Assembly (NCBI GenBank): GCA_013823485.1
Contig: PNMF01000016.1
Location: 1-36,632, forward strand
Direction of reading: 5' to 3'
From: Comamonadaceae bacterium
Lineage (GTDB): Bacteria > Pseudomonadota > Gammaproteobacteria > Burkholderiales > Burkholderiaceae_C
Length of the DNA: 36,632 bases
Below, one piece after another: positions 30,031-36,632 of the stretch. The notes beneath the pieces are model-generated. The model did not search any database. It was given only the letters and a program-made list of their open reading frames with translations, and was not told the origin of the DNA. Position 1 is the stretch's first letter. Every line of letters starts with the position of its first letter. Made by a program: the position numbers and the translations under genes.

Positions 30031-30849
30031 ATGAGCACCCACCTCCCACCTTCCCTTGTCGAACTGCGCGGCGTCACCTTCGGCTACGGTGAACGCGTGA
30101 TCCTGGACGACATCTCGCTGACTGTGCCGCGCGGCAAGGTCACGGCGCTCATGGGCGCTTCCGGCGGCGGCAAGACCACGGTGCTGCGCCTGATCGGCGG
30201 GCAGATCCGGGCCAGCCGGGGCCAGACCCTGTTCGACGGCGCCGACGTCACCACCATGGACGCCACCCGGCTTTACGCCGCCCGCCGGCGCATGGGCATG
30301 CTGTTCCAGTTCGGGGCGCTGTTCACCGACATGAGCGTGTTCGACAACGTGGCCTTTCCGCTGCGGGAACACACCACGCTGCCCGAAGCCATGGTGCGCG
30401 ACATCGTGCTCATGAAGCTCAATGCGGTGGGCCTGCGCGGCGCTCGCCAGCTCATGCCCAGCGAGCTGTCCGGCGGCATGGCCCGGCGCGTGGCACTGGC
30501 CCGGGCCATCGCCCTGGACCCCGAACTCATCATGTACGACGAGCCCTTCGCCGGCCTCGACCCGATCTCGCTCGGCACGGCAGCGCGCCTGATCCGCCAG
30601 CTCAACGACGCCATGGGTCTGACCAGCATCGTGGTCTCGCACGATCTGGACGAGACCTTCCACATCGCCGACCAGGTCATCGTGCTGGCCAATGGCCGCA
30701 TCGCGGCCCAGGGCACGCCCGACGAGGTGCGCCACAGCACCGACCCGCTGGTGCACCAGTTCGTCAACGCCCTGCCGGACGGCCCGGTGCGCTTCCACCA
30801 CCCGGCTCCCGAGCTGGCGGCCGACTTCGGGCCGGGAGGCCGCTCATGA
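30031..30849 (+). CDS. mlaF: Phospholipid transport ABC ATPase MlaF
   Basis: MlaF powers the MlaFEDB complex, which moves phospholipids between the inner membrane and periplasmic MlaC to keep outer-membrane asymmetry. The 272-aa protein has Walker [10 protein letters not shown] (residues 42-50), the Q-loop MLFQFGALF, signature LSGGM, Walker B LIMYDEPF and the switch His in VVSHDL. The [21 protein letters not shown] block is typical of MlaF. I choose ATG at 30031 because the domain begins shortly after it; an in-frame ATG at 29995 would code through the hairpin. No Shine-Dalgarno is seen. It overlaps mlaE by four bases. Confidence 0.93.
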   Translation: MSTHLPPSLVELRGVTFGYGERVILDDISLTVPRGKVTALMGASGGGKTTVLRLIGGQIRASRGQTLFDGADVTTMDATRLYAARRRMGMLFQFGALFTDMSVFDNVAFPLREHTTLPEAMVRDIVLMKLNAVGLRGARQLMPSELSGGMARRVALARAIALDPELIMYDEPFAGLDPISLGTAARLIRQLNDAMGLTSIVVSHDLDETFHIADQVIVLANGRIAAQGTPDEVRHSTDPLVHQFVNALPDGPVRFHHPAPELAADFGPGGRS

Positions 30850-31628
30850 AGGCCCTGCATCCTGCCCGCGTCGGTCGTGCCGTGCGGCTGCAGCTGGCCG
30901 GCATCGGACTGGCCGCACGCCTGTTCATGCGTCTGCTGGCGCTGGTCGGCCCCAGCCTGCGCCGCTTCGGGCTGGTGCGAGACCAGATCCATTTCCTGGG
31001 CAACTACTCGCTGGCCATCATCGGTGTCTCGGGCCTGTTCGTCGGCTTCGTGCTGGGGCTGCAGGGCTACTACACGCTGCAGCGCTATGGCGCCACCGAG
31101 GCGCTGGGCCTGCTGGTGGCGCTGTCGCTGGTGCGTGAGCTCGGGCCGGTGGTCAGCGCCCTGCTGTTTGCCGGCCGCGCCGGCACCTCGCTCACCGCCG
31201 AGATCGGCCTGATGAAGGCCGGTGAGCAGCTCAGCGCCATGGAGATGATGGCGGTCGACCCGGTCCGGCGGGTGCTTGCGCCCCGTTTCTGGGCCGGTGT
31301 CATCACGCTGCCGCTGCTGGCCGCCGTGTTCAGTGCGGTCGGCATCATCGGCGGCTGGGTGGTGGGCGTGCTCATGATCGGCGTGGACGCCGGCGCCTTC
31401 TGGAGCCAGATGCAGGGCGGTGTCGACGTCTGGGCCGACGTGGGCAACGGCGTCATCAAGAGCATCGTCTTCGGTTTCACCGTCACCTTCGTGGCCTTGC
31501 TGCAGGGCTTCATGGCCCAGCCCACGCCCGAAGGTGTCTCGCGCGCCACCACCCGCACCGTGGTCGTGGCTTCTCTGGCGGTACTCGGGCTCGACTTCGT
31601 CCTCACCGCCATGATGTTCAGCATCTGA
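30846..31628 (+). CDS. mlaE: Phospholipid transport permease MlaE
   Basis: MlaE is the inner-membrane permease of the Mla complex. The 260-aa protein begins with an amphipathic interfacial stretch and has about five or six hydrophobic segments. The family blocks are [21 protein letters not shown], the conserved [19 protein letters not shown] (coupling helix to MlaF), [21 protein letters not shown] and the C-terminal [18 protein letters not shown]. The ATG overlaps the mlaF stop (ATGA). Confidence 0.96.
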   Translation: MKALHPARVGRAVRLQLAGIGLAARLFMRLLALVGPSLRRFGLVRDQIHFLGNYSLAIIGVSGLFVGFVLGLQGYYTLQRYGATEALGLLVALSLVRELGPVVSALLFAGRAGTSLTAEIGLMKAGEQLSAMEMMAVDPVRRVLAPRFWAGVITLPLLAAVFSAVGIIGGWVVGVLMIGVDAGAFWSQMQGGVDVWADVGNGVIKSIVFGFTVTFVALLQGFMAQPTPEGVSRATTRTVVVASLAVLGLDFVLTAMMFSI

Positions 31629-31647
31629 TTTTCAGGACCCATCCACC

Positions 31648-32127
31648 ATGAACACCTCCAAGAACGATGCCTGGGTCGGCCTCTTCGTGCTGATCGGCGC
31701 GGCCGCCCTGCTGTTTCTGGCGCTGCAGTCGGCCAACCTGCTGTCGCTCAACTTCGAGCCCACCTACAAGGTGACCGCCCGCTTCGACAACATCGGCGGC
31801 CTCAAGCCCCGCGCGGCGGTGCGCAGCGCCGGCGTGGTGGTGGGCCGGGTCGAGGCCATCACCTTCGACGACAAGACCTTCCAGGGCAGCGTGGTGCTGG
31901 CGCTGGAATCCCGCTACGCCTTCCCCAAGGACAGCTCCATGAAGATCCTCACCAGCGGCCTGCTGGGCGAGCAGTACATCGGTATCGAACCCGGGGGTGA
32001 CCCGGAGAACATCGCCGCCGGCGCGGTGATCACCCAGACCCAGTCCGCCGTCATCCTCGAAAACCTGATCGGCCAGTTCCTGTTCAACAAGGCGGCCGAA
32101 GGCAAGCCCGCCGACGAGTCCCAGTAA
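31648..32127 (+). CDS. mlaD: Lipid-binding MCE-domain protein MlaD
   Basis: MlaD is anchored in the inner membrane and forms a hexameric MCE ring that binds phospholipid. The 159-aa product has one N-terminal membrane span (about residues 9-29) and a single MCE domain (about 37-120), with YKVTARFDNIGGLKPRAAVRSAGVVVGRV and LGEQYIGIEPGG. A hydrophobic C-terminal helix (about 135-150, VILENLIGQFLFN) lines the channel. It is somewhat shorter than E. coli MlaD, with less C-terminal tail. It lies 19 bp after mlaE. Confidence 0.95.
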   Translation: MNTSKNDAWVGLFVLIGAAALLFLALQSANLLSLNFEPTYKVTARFDNIGGLKPRAAVRSAGVVVGRVEAITFDDKTFQGSVVLALESRYAFPKDSSMKILTSGLLGEQYIGIEPGGDPENIAAGAVITQTQSAVILENLIGQFLFNKAAEGKPADESQ

Positions 32128-32154
32128 ATCTGTTTTCGCATCCGGAGACTCCCC

Positions 32155-32889
32155 ATGACCACCCTCACGAACCCGTTCGCCCGCCGCCTGCACCTGATGC
32201 TGCTGGCCGGCCTGACCGCGCTCCTCGCCGGCTGCGCGACCGGTCCGGACGCCAACCCGCGCGATCCGCTGGAGCCCTTCAACCGGGGCATGTACCGGTT
32301 CAATGACGCGGTCGACACGGCCGTGGTCAAGCCGGTGGCCACGGCCTATGTCGAGGTCGCGCCGCAGCCGGTGCGCACCGGCGTCAACAACTTCTTCTCC
32401 AACCTGGGCGACCTGTGGTCGACCTTCAACGCCATGTTCCAGCTGCGGCCCAAGGAGGCCGGCGAGAACCTGATGCGCTTCAGCGTCAACACGGTGTTCG
32501 GTCTGGGGGGCGTGCTGGACATCGCCAGCGAAGCCGGCATCCCGCGCACCAAGATCGACTTCGGCCAGACCATGGGCCGCTGGGGCGTGCCGTCCGGGCC
32601 GTATGTGGTGCTGCCGTTCCTCGGCCCCTCGTCGGTGCGCGACACCACCGGTCTGGTGGTCGACCTGGCTGCCGATCCGCTCAACCAGCTCGACAACAAG
32701 GCCAACCGCAACGCCCTGTGGGCGCTGGAGGTGGTGGACATCCGGGCCGGGCTGCTCGGCGCCTCCAACGTGCTGGAAGAGGCCGCGCTGGACAAGTACA
32801 GCTTCACCCGCGACCTCTACCTCAACCGGCGCCAGAGCCAGATCGACCGCATGATCGACAAGGGCATCGGCATCGGTGATGGTGAGTGA
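32155..32889 (+). CDS. mlaA: Outer-membrane lipoprotein MlaA (VacJ)
   Basis: MlaA removes mislocalised phospholipid from the outer leaflet of the outer membrane and hands it to MlaC. The 244-aa precursor has a lipobox LLAGC (Cys27), then DPLEPFNRGMYRFNDAVDT, the family hallmark. FFSNLGDLWSTFNAMFQ, NTVFGLGGVLDIASEAGI and GVPSGPYVVLPFLGPSSVRD follow. In E. coli mlaA (vacJ) is unlinked from mlaFEDCB; here it is inside the cluster between mlaD and mlaC, an arrangement seen in other betaproteobacteria. It starts 27 bp after mlaD. Confidence 0.96.
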   Translation: MTTLTNPFARRLHLMLLAGLTALLAGCATGPDANPRDPLEPFNRGMYRFNDAVDTAVVKPVATAYVEVAPQPVRTGVNNFFSNLGDLWSTFNAMFQLRPKEAGENLMRFSVNTVFGLGGVLDIASEAGIPRTKIDFGQTMGRWGVPSGPYVVLPFLGPSSVRDTTGLVVDLAADPLNQLDNKANRNALWALEVVDIRAGLLGASNVLEEAALDKYSFTRDLYLNRRQSQIDRMIDKGIGIGDGE

Positions 32890-32931
32890 TCACTTTGCCG
32901 GCTGTCGAAACGAATCGCTACGAATGACCCG

Positions 32932-32957
32932 GGAACCGGACACGAAGCCCGGCGGTC
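32932..32957 (+). promoter_or_regulatory. ECF-sigma-like promoter pattern upstream of mlaC
   Basis: GGAAC (32932-32936), 17 bp, then GGTC (32954-32957), identical in pattern and spacing to the site before msrP. A start near 32965 would give a leader of about 35 bases. It lies in the 109-bp mlaA-mlaC gap, by far the largest within the mla genes. A small AACCC/GGGTT stem (32960-32976) follows. Confidence 0.35.
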
Positions 32958-32998
32958 GCAACCCTAACATCGGGTTTCCCCCACTGAAAGGAACTTCC

Positions 32999-33619
32999 AT
33001 GATCCAGCGCCGTACCTGGCTGGCCATCCTCACCCTCTCCGCCGCCGCGTGGGCTGTGCCCGCCGCCGCTGCCGACGAGGCGCCCGATGCGCTGGTCAAG
33101 CGCATCTCCGGCGAAGTGCTCACCGCCGTGAAGGCCGACCCGGCCATCCAGGCGGGCGACATCAACCGCATCGTCAACCTGGTGGACACCAAGATCATGC
33201 CCAACGTGAACTTCACGCGCATGACCGCTTCCGCCGTGGGCCGTTACTGGCGCCAGGCCACGCCCGAACAGCAGAAACAGCTGCAGGACGAGTTCAAGAC
33301 CCTGCTGGTGCGCACCTACTCCGGCGCACTGGGCGAGGTCAAGGACCAGACCCTGAGCTTCAAGCCGCTGCGCATGCAGCCCACCGACACCGAGGTGGTG
33401 GTGCGCAGCGAGGTTCGCGGCCGCGGTGAACCGATCCAGCTGGATTACCGGGTGGAGAAGGGCGCCGGCGGCTGGAAGATCTACGACATCAATGTGCTCG
33501 GCGTCTGGCTGGTGGAAACCTACCGCACGCAGTTTGCCCAGGAGATCTCGGCCAAGGGCATCGATGGCCTGATCGCGTCGCTGGCCCAGCGCAACAAGGC
33601 CAACAGCGCGCGCAGCTGA
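32999..33619 (+). CDS. mlaC: Periplasmic phospholipid carrier MlaC (Tgt2/MlaC family)
   Basis: MlaC carries phospholipids across the periplasm between MlaA and MlaFEDB. The 206-aa precursor has a Sec signal peptide (about residues 1-22, ending VPAAAA). The MlaC fold follows with PNVNFTRMTASAVGRYWRQATPEQ, FKTLLVRTYSGAL and YDINVLGVWLVETYRTQF, a strong family signature at the end. AAAGGAA lies just before the ATG. The frame is open upstream into the mlaA gap, but that part has no family sequence. Confidence 0.95.
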   Translation: MIQRRTWLAILTLSAAAWAVPAAAADEAPDALVKRISGEVLTAVKADPAIQAGDINRIVNLVDTKIMPNVNFTRMTASAVGRYWRQATPEQQKQLQDEFKTLLVRTYSGALGEVKDQTLSFKPLRMQPTDTEVVVRSEVRGRGEPIQLDYRVEKGAGGWKIYDINVLGVWLVETYRTQFAQEISAKGIDGLIASLAQRNKANSARS

Positions 33620-33629
33620 ACCGCCTGAA

Positions 33630-33923
33630 TTGCCTGTGACCGATCCCGTGATCCCCGTGGCCCGCCTGCCTGAACGCCTGACCCTGGACGAGGCGGCGGC
33701 CACACTCCAGCTCCTGCAGCAGGCGGTGGCGTCCCAGCCCGGTCCGGCGGTGCAGGTGGACGCCTCCGCCCTGCAGCACTTCGACTCTTCCGCTGTGGCG
33801 GTGCTGCTGGAAATCGGCCGCCACCTGCAGGAGCAGGGCAAGACGCTGCGGGTGACCGGTCTGCCCGACCGCCTGCGCGACCTGTTGGCCCTGTACGGCG
33901 TGGAGTCGCTTCTGCCCGCCTGA
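33630..33923 (+). CDS. mlaB: STAS-domain protein MlaB
   Basis: MlaB is a small cytoplasmic STAS protein that binds MlaF and is needed for complex assembly or activity. The 97-aa product has VQVDASALQHFDSSAVAVLLEIGR, the STAS loop with the conserved Asp-Ser-Ser, and the LRVTGLPDRLRDLLALYGVESLL end helix typical of MlaB. The start is TTG at 33630; a GTG at 33636 is an alternative that would remove two residues. It lies 10 bp after mlaC. Confidence 0.88.
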   Translation: MPVTDPVIPVARLPERLTLDEAAATLQLLQQAVASQPGPAVQVDASALQHFDSSAVAVLLEIGRHLQEQGKTLRVTGLPDRLRDLLALYGVESLLPA

Positions 33924-33944
33924 GCGTCGCGCGGCCCCCCGCCT

Positions 33945-33950
33945 TAAAAT
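33945..33950 (+). promoter_or_regulatory. Candidate -10 element before the ABC exporter genes
   Basis: TAAAAT followed by GGCCGG, in the 93-bp gap after mlaB. No -35 match is seen. It is nearly identical to the metK and ponA -10 regions. Confidence 0.35.
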
Positions 33951-34016
33951 GGCCGGTTCACCCGCTGCCGCAGATGGTCTGCGCCCCACCGGTGAAACCT
34001 GTGGTCCCGCCTGCGC

Positions 34017-34961
34017 ATGCCTGCTGTTTCCTTCCAGAACGTTTCCAAGACCTACCGCACCGCCCGAGGGGCCTTCCAGGCCCTCAACTCGGTGTCGTTC
34101 GACATCGAGCCCGGTGAGTTCTTCGGCCTGCTCGGGCCGAATGGTGCCGGCAAGACCACCCTCATCAGCATCCTGGCCGGTCTGACCCGCGCCACCGAGG
34201 GCCGTGTCACGGTGCTCGGCCACGACGTGCAGACCGACTACCAGGCCGCCCGGCGCCAGCTCGGGGTGGTGCCCCAGGAGCTGGTGTTCGACCCGTTCTT
34301 CAATGTGCGCGAAGCGCTGCGCATCCAGTCCGGTTATTTCGGCGTGCGCCACAACGACGACTGGATCGACGAGCTGCTGACCGGCCTGGGCCTGGCGGAC
34401 AAGGCCAACGCCAACATGCGCCAGCTCTCCGGTGGCATGAAGCGCCGGGTGCTGATCGCGCAGGCGCTGGTGCACAAGCCGCCGGTGATCGTGCTGGACG
34501 AGCCCACTGCAGGCGTGGATGTGGAGCTGCGCCAGACCCTGTGGCAGTTCGTCTCCGACCTGAACAAGCGCCTGGGCAGCACCGTGCTGCTGACCACCCA
34601 TTACCTCGAAGAAGCCGAAGCGCTGTGCACCCGCATCGCCATGCTCAAGCAGGGGCAGGTGGTGGCGCTGGAGAGTACGTCATCGCTGCTGGCGCGCTCT
34701 TCGTCGCAGGTGCTGCGTTTCAAGACCGATGCAGCGCTCCCCGCTGATCTGATGGGGCAGGCCCGCATCACCGGCCGGGTGGTGCAGTTGCCGGCGGACG
34801 ACGCGCTGGCGGTCGAGCGCACGCTGGCCCGGCTGCGCGAGGCCGGCGTGACGCCCGAAGACATCGAGATCCGCAAGCCCGACCTGGAAGACGTCTTCCT
34901 GGCCCTGACCGGCACGGCCTCGGCCGTGGCAGCGCCGGTCGCCGAGGAGGTGGTGGCATGA
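34017..34961 (+). CDS. ABC-2 type exporter ATP-binding protein (YadG-like)
   Basis: The ATPase of an ABC-2 type exporter. The 314-aa protein has Walker A GPNGAGKTT (residues 40-48), a Q-loop VVPQELVFDPFFNVREAL, signature LSGGM, Walker B VIVLDEPTAGVD and the switch His in LTTHYLEEAE. A C-terminal DUF4162-like region of about 80 residues and an Ala/Val tail follow. The closest relatives by motif are YadG-type proteins of unknown substrate. It overlaps the permease gene by four bases. In many betaproteobacteria this pair lies between mlaB and ibaG, which suggests, without proving, an envelope role. Confidence 0.9.
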   Translation: MPAVSFQNVSKTYRTARGAFQALNSVSFDIEPGEFFGLLGPNGAGKTTLISILAGLTRATEGRVTVLGHDVQTDYQAARRQLGVVPQELVFDPFFNVREALRIQSGYFGVRHNDDWIDELLTGLGLADKANANMRQLSGGMKRRVLIAQALVHKPPVIVLDEPTAGVDVELRQTLWQFVSDLNKRLGSTVLLTTHYLEEAEALCTRIAMLKQGQVVALESTSSLLARSSSQVLRFKTDAALPADLMGQARITGRVVQLPADDALAVERTLARLREAGVTPEDIEIRKPDLEDVFLALTGTASAVAAPVAEEVVA

Positions 34962-35713
34962 CCGGCTGGCAGACCCTGTTCTACAAGGAGGTGCTGCGGT
35001 TCTGGAAAGTGGGTTTCCAGACGGTGGCGGCGCCGGTCATCACGGCCATCCTGTACCTGCTGATCTTCGGCCATGTGCTCGAAGACCGGGTGGAGGTCTT
35101 CGACTCGGTCAGCTACACCGCCTTCCTGCTGCCCGGGCTGGTCATGATGAGCGTGCTGCAGAACGCGTTTGCCAACAGCAGCAGCTCGCTCATCCAGAGC
35201 AAGATCATGGGCAACCTGGTGTTCCTGCTGCTCACGCCGCTGTCGCACCGCGCCTGGTTCGTGGCCTATGTGGGCTCGTCGGTGGTGCGCGGCATGGCGG
35301 TGGGTGCCGGCGTGATGCTGGCCACCTGGTGGTTTGCCCAGCCCACGGTGGTGGCGCCGCTGTGGATCGTGGCCTTCGGTCTGATGGGCGCCGCCCTGCT
35401 GGGTGCGCTGGGGGTGATTGCCGGGCTGTGGGCCGAGAAGTTCGACCAGATGGCGGCCTTCCAGAACTTCATCATCGTGCCCATGACCTTCCTCTCGGGC
35501 GTGTTCTACTCCATCCACTCCCTGCCGGCTTTCTGGCAGCAGGTCAGCCACCTCAACCCGTTTTTCTACATGATCGACGGCTTCCGCTATGGCTTCTTCG
35601 GCCAGAGCGACGTCTCGCCGTGGGTCAGCCTGGGCCTGGTGGCCGCTGCCCTGGCGGCGGTGAGCCTGCTGGCCCTGCACCTGCTCAAGACTGGCTACAA
35701 GATCCGACACTGA
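34958..35713 (+). CDS. ABC-2 type exporter permease (YadH-like)
   Basis: The membrane partner of the preceding ATPase. The 251-aa protein has six predicted membrane segments. The ABC-2 features are FYKEVLRFWKVGFQTVAAPVI at the N-terminus, a LLPGLVMMSVLQNAF block, and PMTFLSGVFYSIHSLPAFWQ followed by NPFFYMIDGFRYGFFG, the conserved ABC-2 end motif. The ATG overlaps the ATPase stop (ATGA). Substrate unknown. Confidence 0.92.
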   Translation: MTGWQTLFYKEVLRFWKVGFQTVAAPVITAILYLLIFGHVLEDRVEVFDSVSYTAFLLPGLVMMSVLQNAFANSSSSLIQSKIMGNLVFLLLTPLSHRAWFVAYVGSSVVRGMAVGAGVMLATWWFAQPTVVAPLWIVAFGLMGAALLGALGVIAGLWAEKFDQMAAFQNFIIVPMTFLSGVFYSIHSLPAFWQQVSHLNPFFYMIDGFRYGFFGQSDVSPWVSLGLVAAALAAVSLLALHLLKTGYKIRH

Positions 35714-35714
35714 C

Positions 35715-35954
35715 ATGACCGCCCAAGAGCTCCAGAACCTGATCGCCGCCGGCCTGCCGTGCGACCACATCGAAGTCACCGGTGACGGCCGCCACTGGGC
35801 CGCCGTGATCGTCTCCCCGGCCTTCGAAGGCCTGCGCCTGATCCAGCGCCACCAGCGGGTGTATGCCACGCTGGGCGAACGCATCCGCACCGACGAGGTC
35901 CATGCCCTGTCGATGAAGACCCACACCCCCGCCGAATGGGCGGCACAGGCCTGA
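35715..35954 (+). CDS. ibaG: BolA family protein IbaG
   Basis: IbaG is a small BolA-like protein linked to acid stress and to monothiol glutaredoxins and iron-sulfur handling. The 79-aa product has the IbaG pattern [36 protein letters not shown], with the conserved His-Gln-Arg-Val-Tyr, and ends [13 protein letters not shown]. It begins one base after the permease stop and is followed four bases later by murA, the same ibaG-murA order as in E. coli. Confidence 0.94.
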   Translation: MTAQELQNLIAAGLPCDHIEVTGDGRHWAAVIVSPAFEGLRLIQRHQRVYATLGERIRTDEVHALSMKTHTPAEWAAQA

Positions 35955-35958
35955 CGAC

Positions 35959-36632
35959 ATGGACAAACTCCGAATCCGCGGCGGCAACACCCTGAGCGGC
36001 GAGGTGCCGGTTTCCGGCGCCAAGAATGCGGCCCTGCCCGAGCTGTGCGCCGCCCTGCTGACCGACGCGCCGGTGACGCTGCAGAACGTGCCGCGCCTGC
36101 GCGACGTGGCCACCATGCGCCAGCTGCTCGAGAACATGGGCGTGCAGACCCGTCAGGACGAGCCCGGCAGCGTCACGCTGACCGCGCCCGACGGCCTCCG
36201 ACCGGAAGCCCCGTACGACCTGGTCAAGACCATGCGCGCCTCGGTGCTGGTGCTCGGGCCCCTGCTGGCCCGCTTCGGGCAGGCCCGGGTGTCGCTGCCC
36301 GGGGGCTGCGCCATCGGTTCGCGCCCGGTGGACCAGCACATCAAGGGCATGCAGGCCATGGGTGCCGAGATCGTGGTGGAGCACGGCTACATGGTGGCCC
36401 GCCTGCCGGCCGGACGCAGCCGGCTGCATGGTGCGCGCATCGCCACCGACATGGTGACCGTGACCGGTACCGAAAACTTCCTGATGGCCGCCGCCCTGGC
36501 CGAGGGCGAGACCCTGCTGGAGAACGCCGCCCAGGAGCCGGAGATCGGCGACCTGGCCGAGATGCTGATCGCCATGGGCGCGCGGATCGAAGGGCACGGC
36601 ACCAGCCGCATCCATGTGCAGGGGGTCGACCG
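35959..36632 (+). CDS. murA: UDP-N-acetylglucosamine 1-carboxyvinyltransferase (5' part, cut by right edge)
   Basis: MurA transfers enolpyruvate from PEP to UDP-GlcNAc, the first committed step of peptidoglycan synthesis. About 224 of roughly 418 residues are visible, running to the window edge with no stop. It starts [20 protein letters not shown], with Lys22 in GAKNAALP for substrate binding. The active-site loop is [15 protein letters not shown] with Cys117, the residue attacked by fosfomycin in sensitive species. [10 protein letters not shown] follows. It is the last gene seen in the mla-ibaG-murA run. Confidence 0.97.
   Translation, partial: MDKLRIRGGNTLSGEVPVSGAKNAALPELCAALLTDAPVTLQNVPRLRDVATMRQLLENMGVQTRQDEPGSVTLTAPDGLRPEAPYDLVKTMRASVLVLGPLLARFGQARVSLPGGCAIGSRPVDQHIKGMQAMGAEIVVEHGYMVARLPAGRSRLHGARIATDMVTVTGTENFLMAAALAEGETLLENAAQEPEIGDLAEMLIAMGARIEGHGTSRIHVQGVD

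Overview
The window is GC-rich, gene-dense chromosomal DNA from a betaproteobacterium, most likely of the Rhodocyclales (Azoarcus/Thauera/Zoogloea type). That placement rests on gene order, cytochrome c4 beside a two-gene ResB/CcsA system, and protein style; the species cannot be named from sequence alone. I see no tRNA, rRNA, CRISPR, prophage or complete insertion sequence. The only mobile-type gene is a single RAYT (REP-associated tyrosine transposase). The longest gene-free stretch is about 270 bp. || Layout. (1) 1-2567: 5' part of metK on the minus strand, divergent from two tandem LpxL-type lipid A acyltransferase genes. (2) 2549-4250, minus strand: an Asp-nucleophile alpha/beta hydrolase and the GTPase engB. 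(3) 4351-10462, plus strand: cytochrome c4, resB-ccsA (System II cytochrome c maturation) and msrP-msrQ (periplasmic methionine sulfoxide repair). (4) 10432-14633: lysA and lptM (minus), cyaY (plus), ponA (minus). (5) 14902-22841, plus: pilMNOPQ for type IV pili, continuing through aroK, aroB and dgt by overlapping or close junctions, followed by the RAYT gene. (6) 23709-29942: gltBD glutamate synthase. (7) 30031-36632: the Mla lipid-transport cluster mlaFEDACB, an ABC-2 exporter pair, ibaG, and murA, which is cut by the right edge. || Themes. Most genes concern the envelope: lipid A acylation, LPS assembly (lptM), peptidoglycan (ponA, murA), lipid asymmetry (mla), the pilus secretin, and periplasmic redox or repair. 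Genes are packed by 4-bp stop/start overlaps, and three convergent pairs overlap at their 3' ends. || The genes themselves are known families, and I found no convincing new multi-gene system. The unexplained signals are in short non-coding stretches: a switch-like metK leader with two alternative partners for one pairing strand; an attenuator-like leader before resB; face-to-face -10 elements forming a palindrome between lptM and cyaY; a shared GGAAC-N17-GGTC promoter-like pattern before msrP and mlaC; terminator-like hairpins just upstream of resB, msrP and mlaF; and RAYT-linked repeats abutting the gltB promoter.
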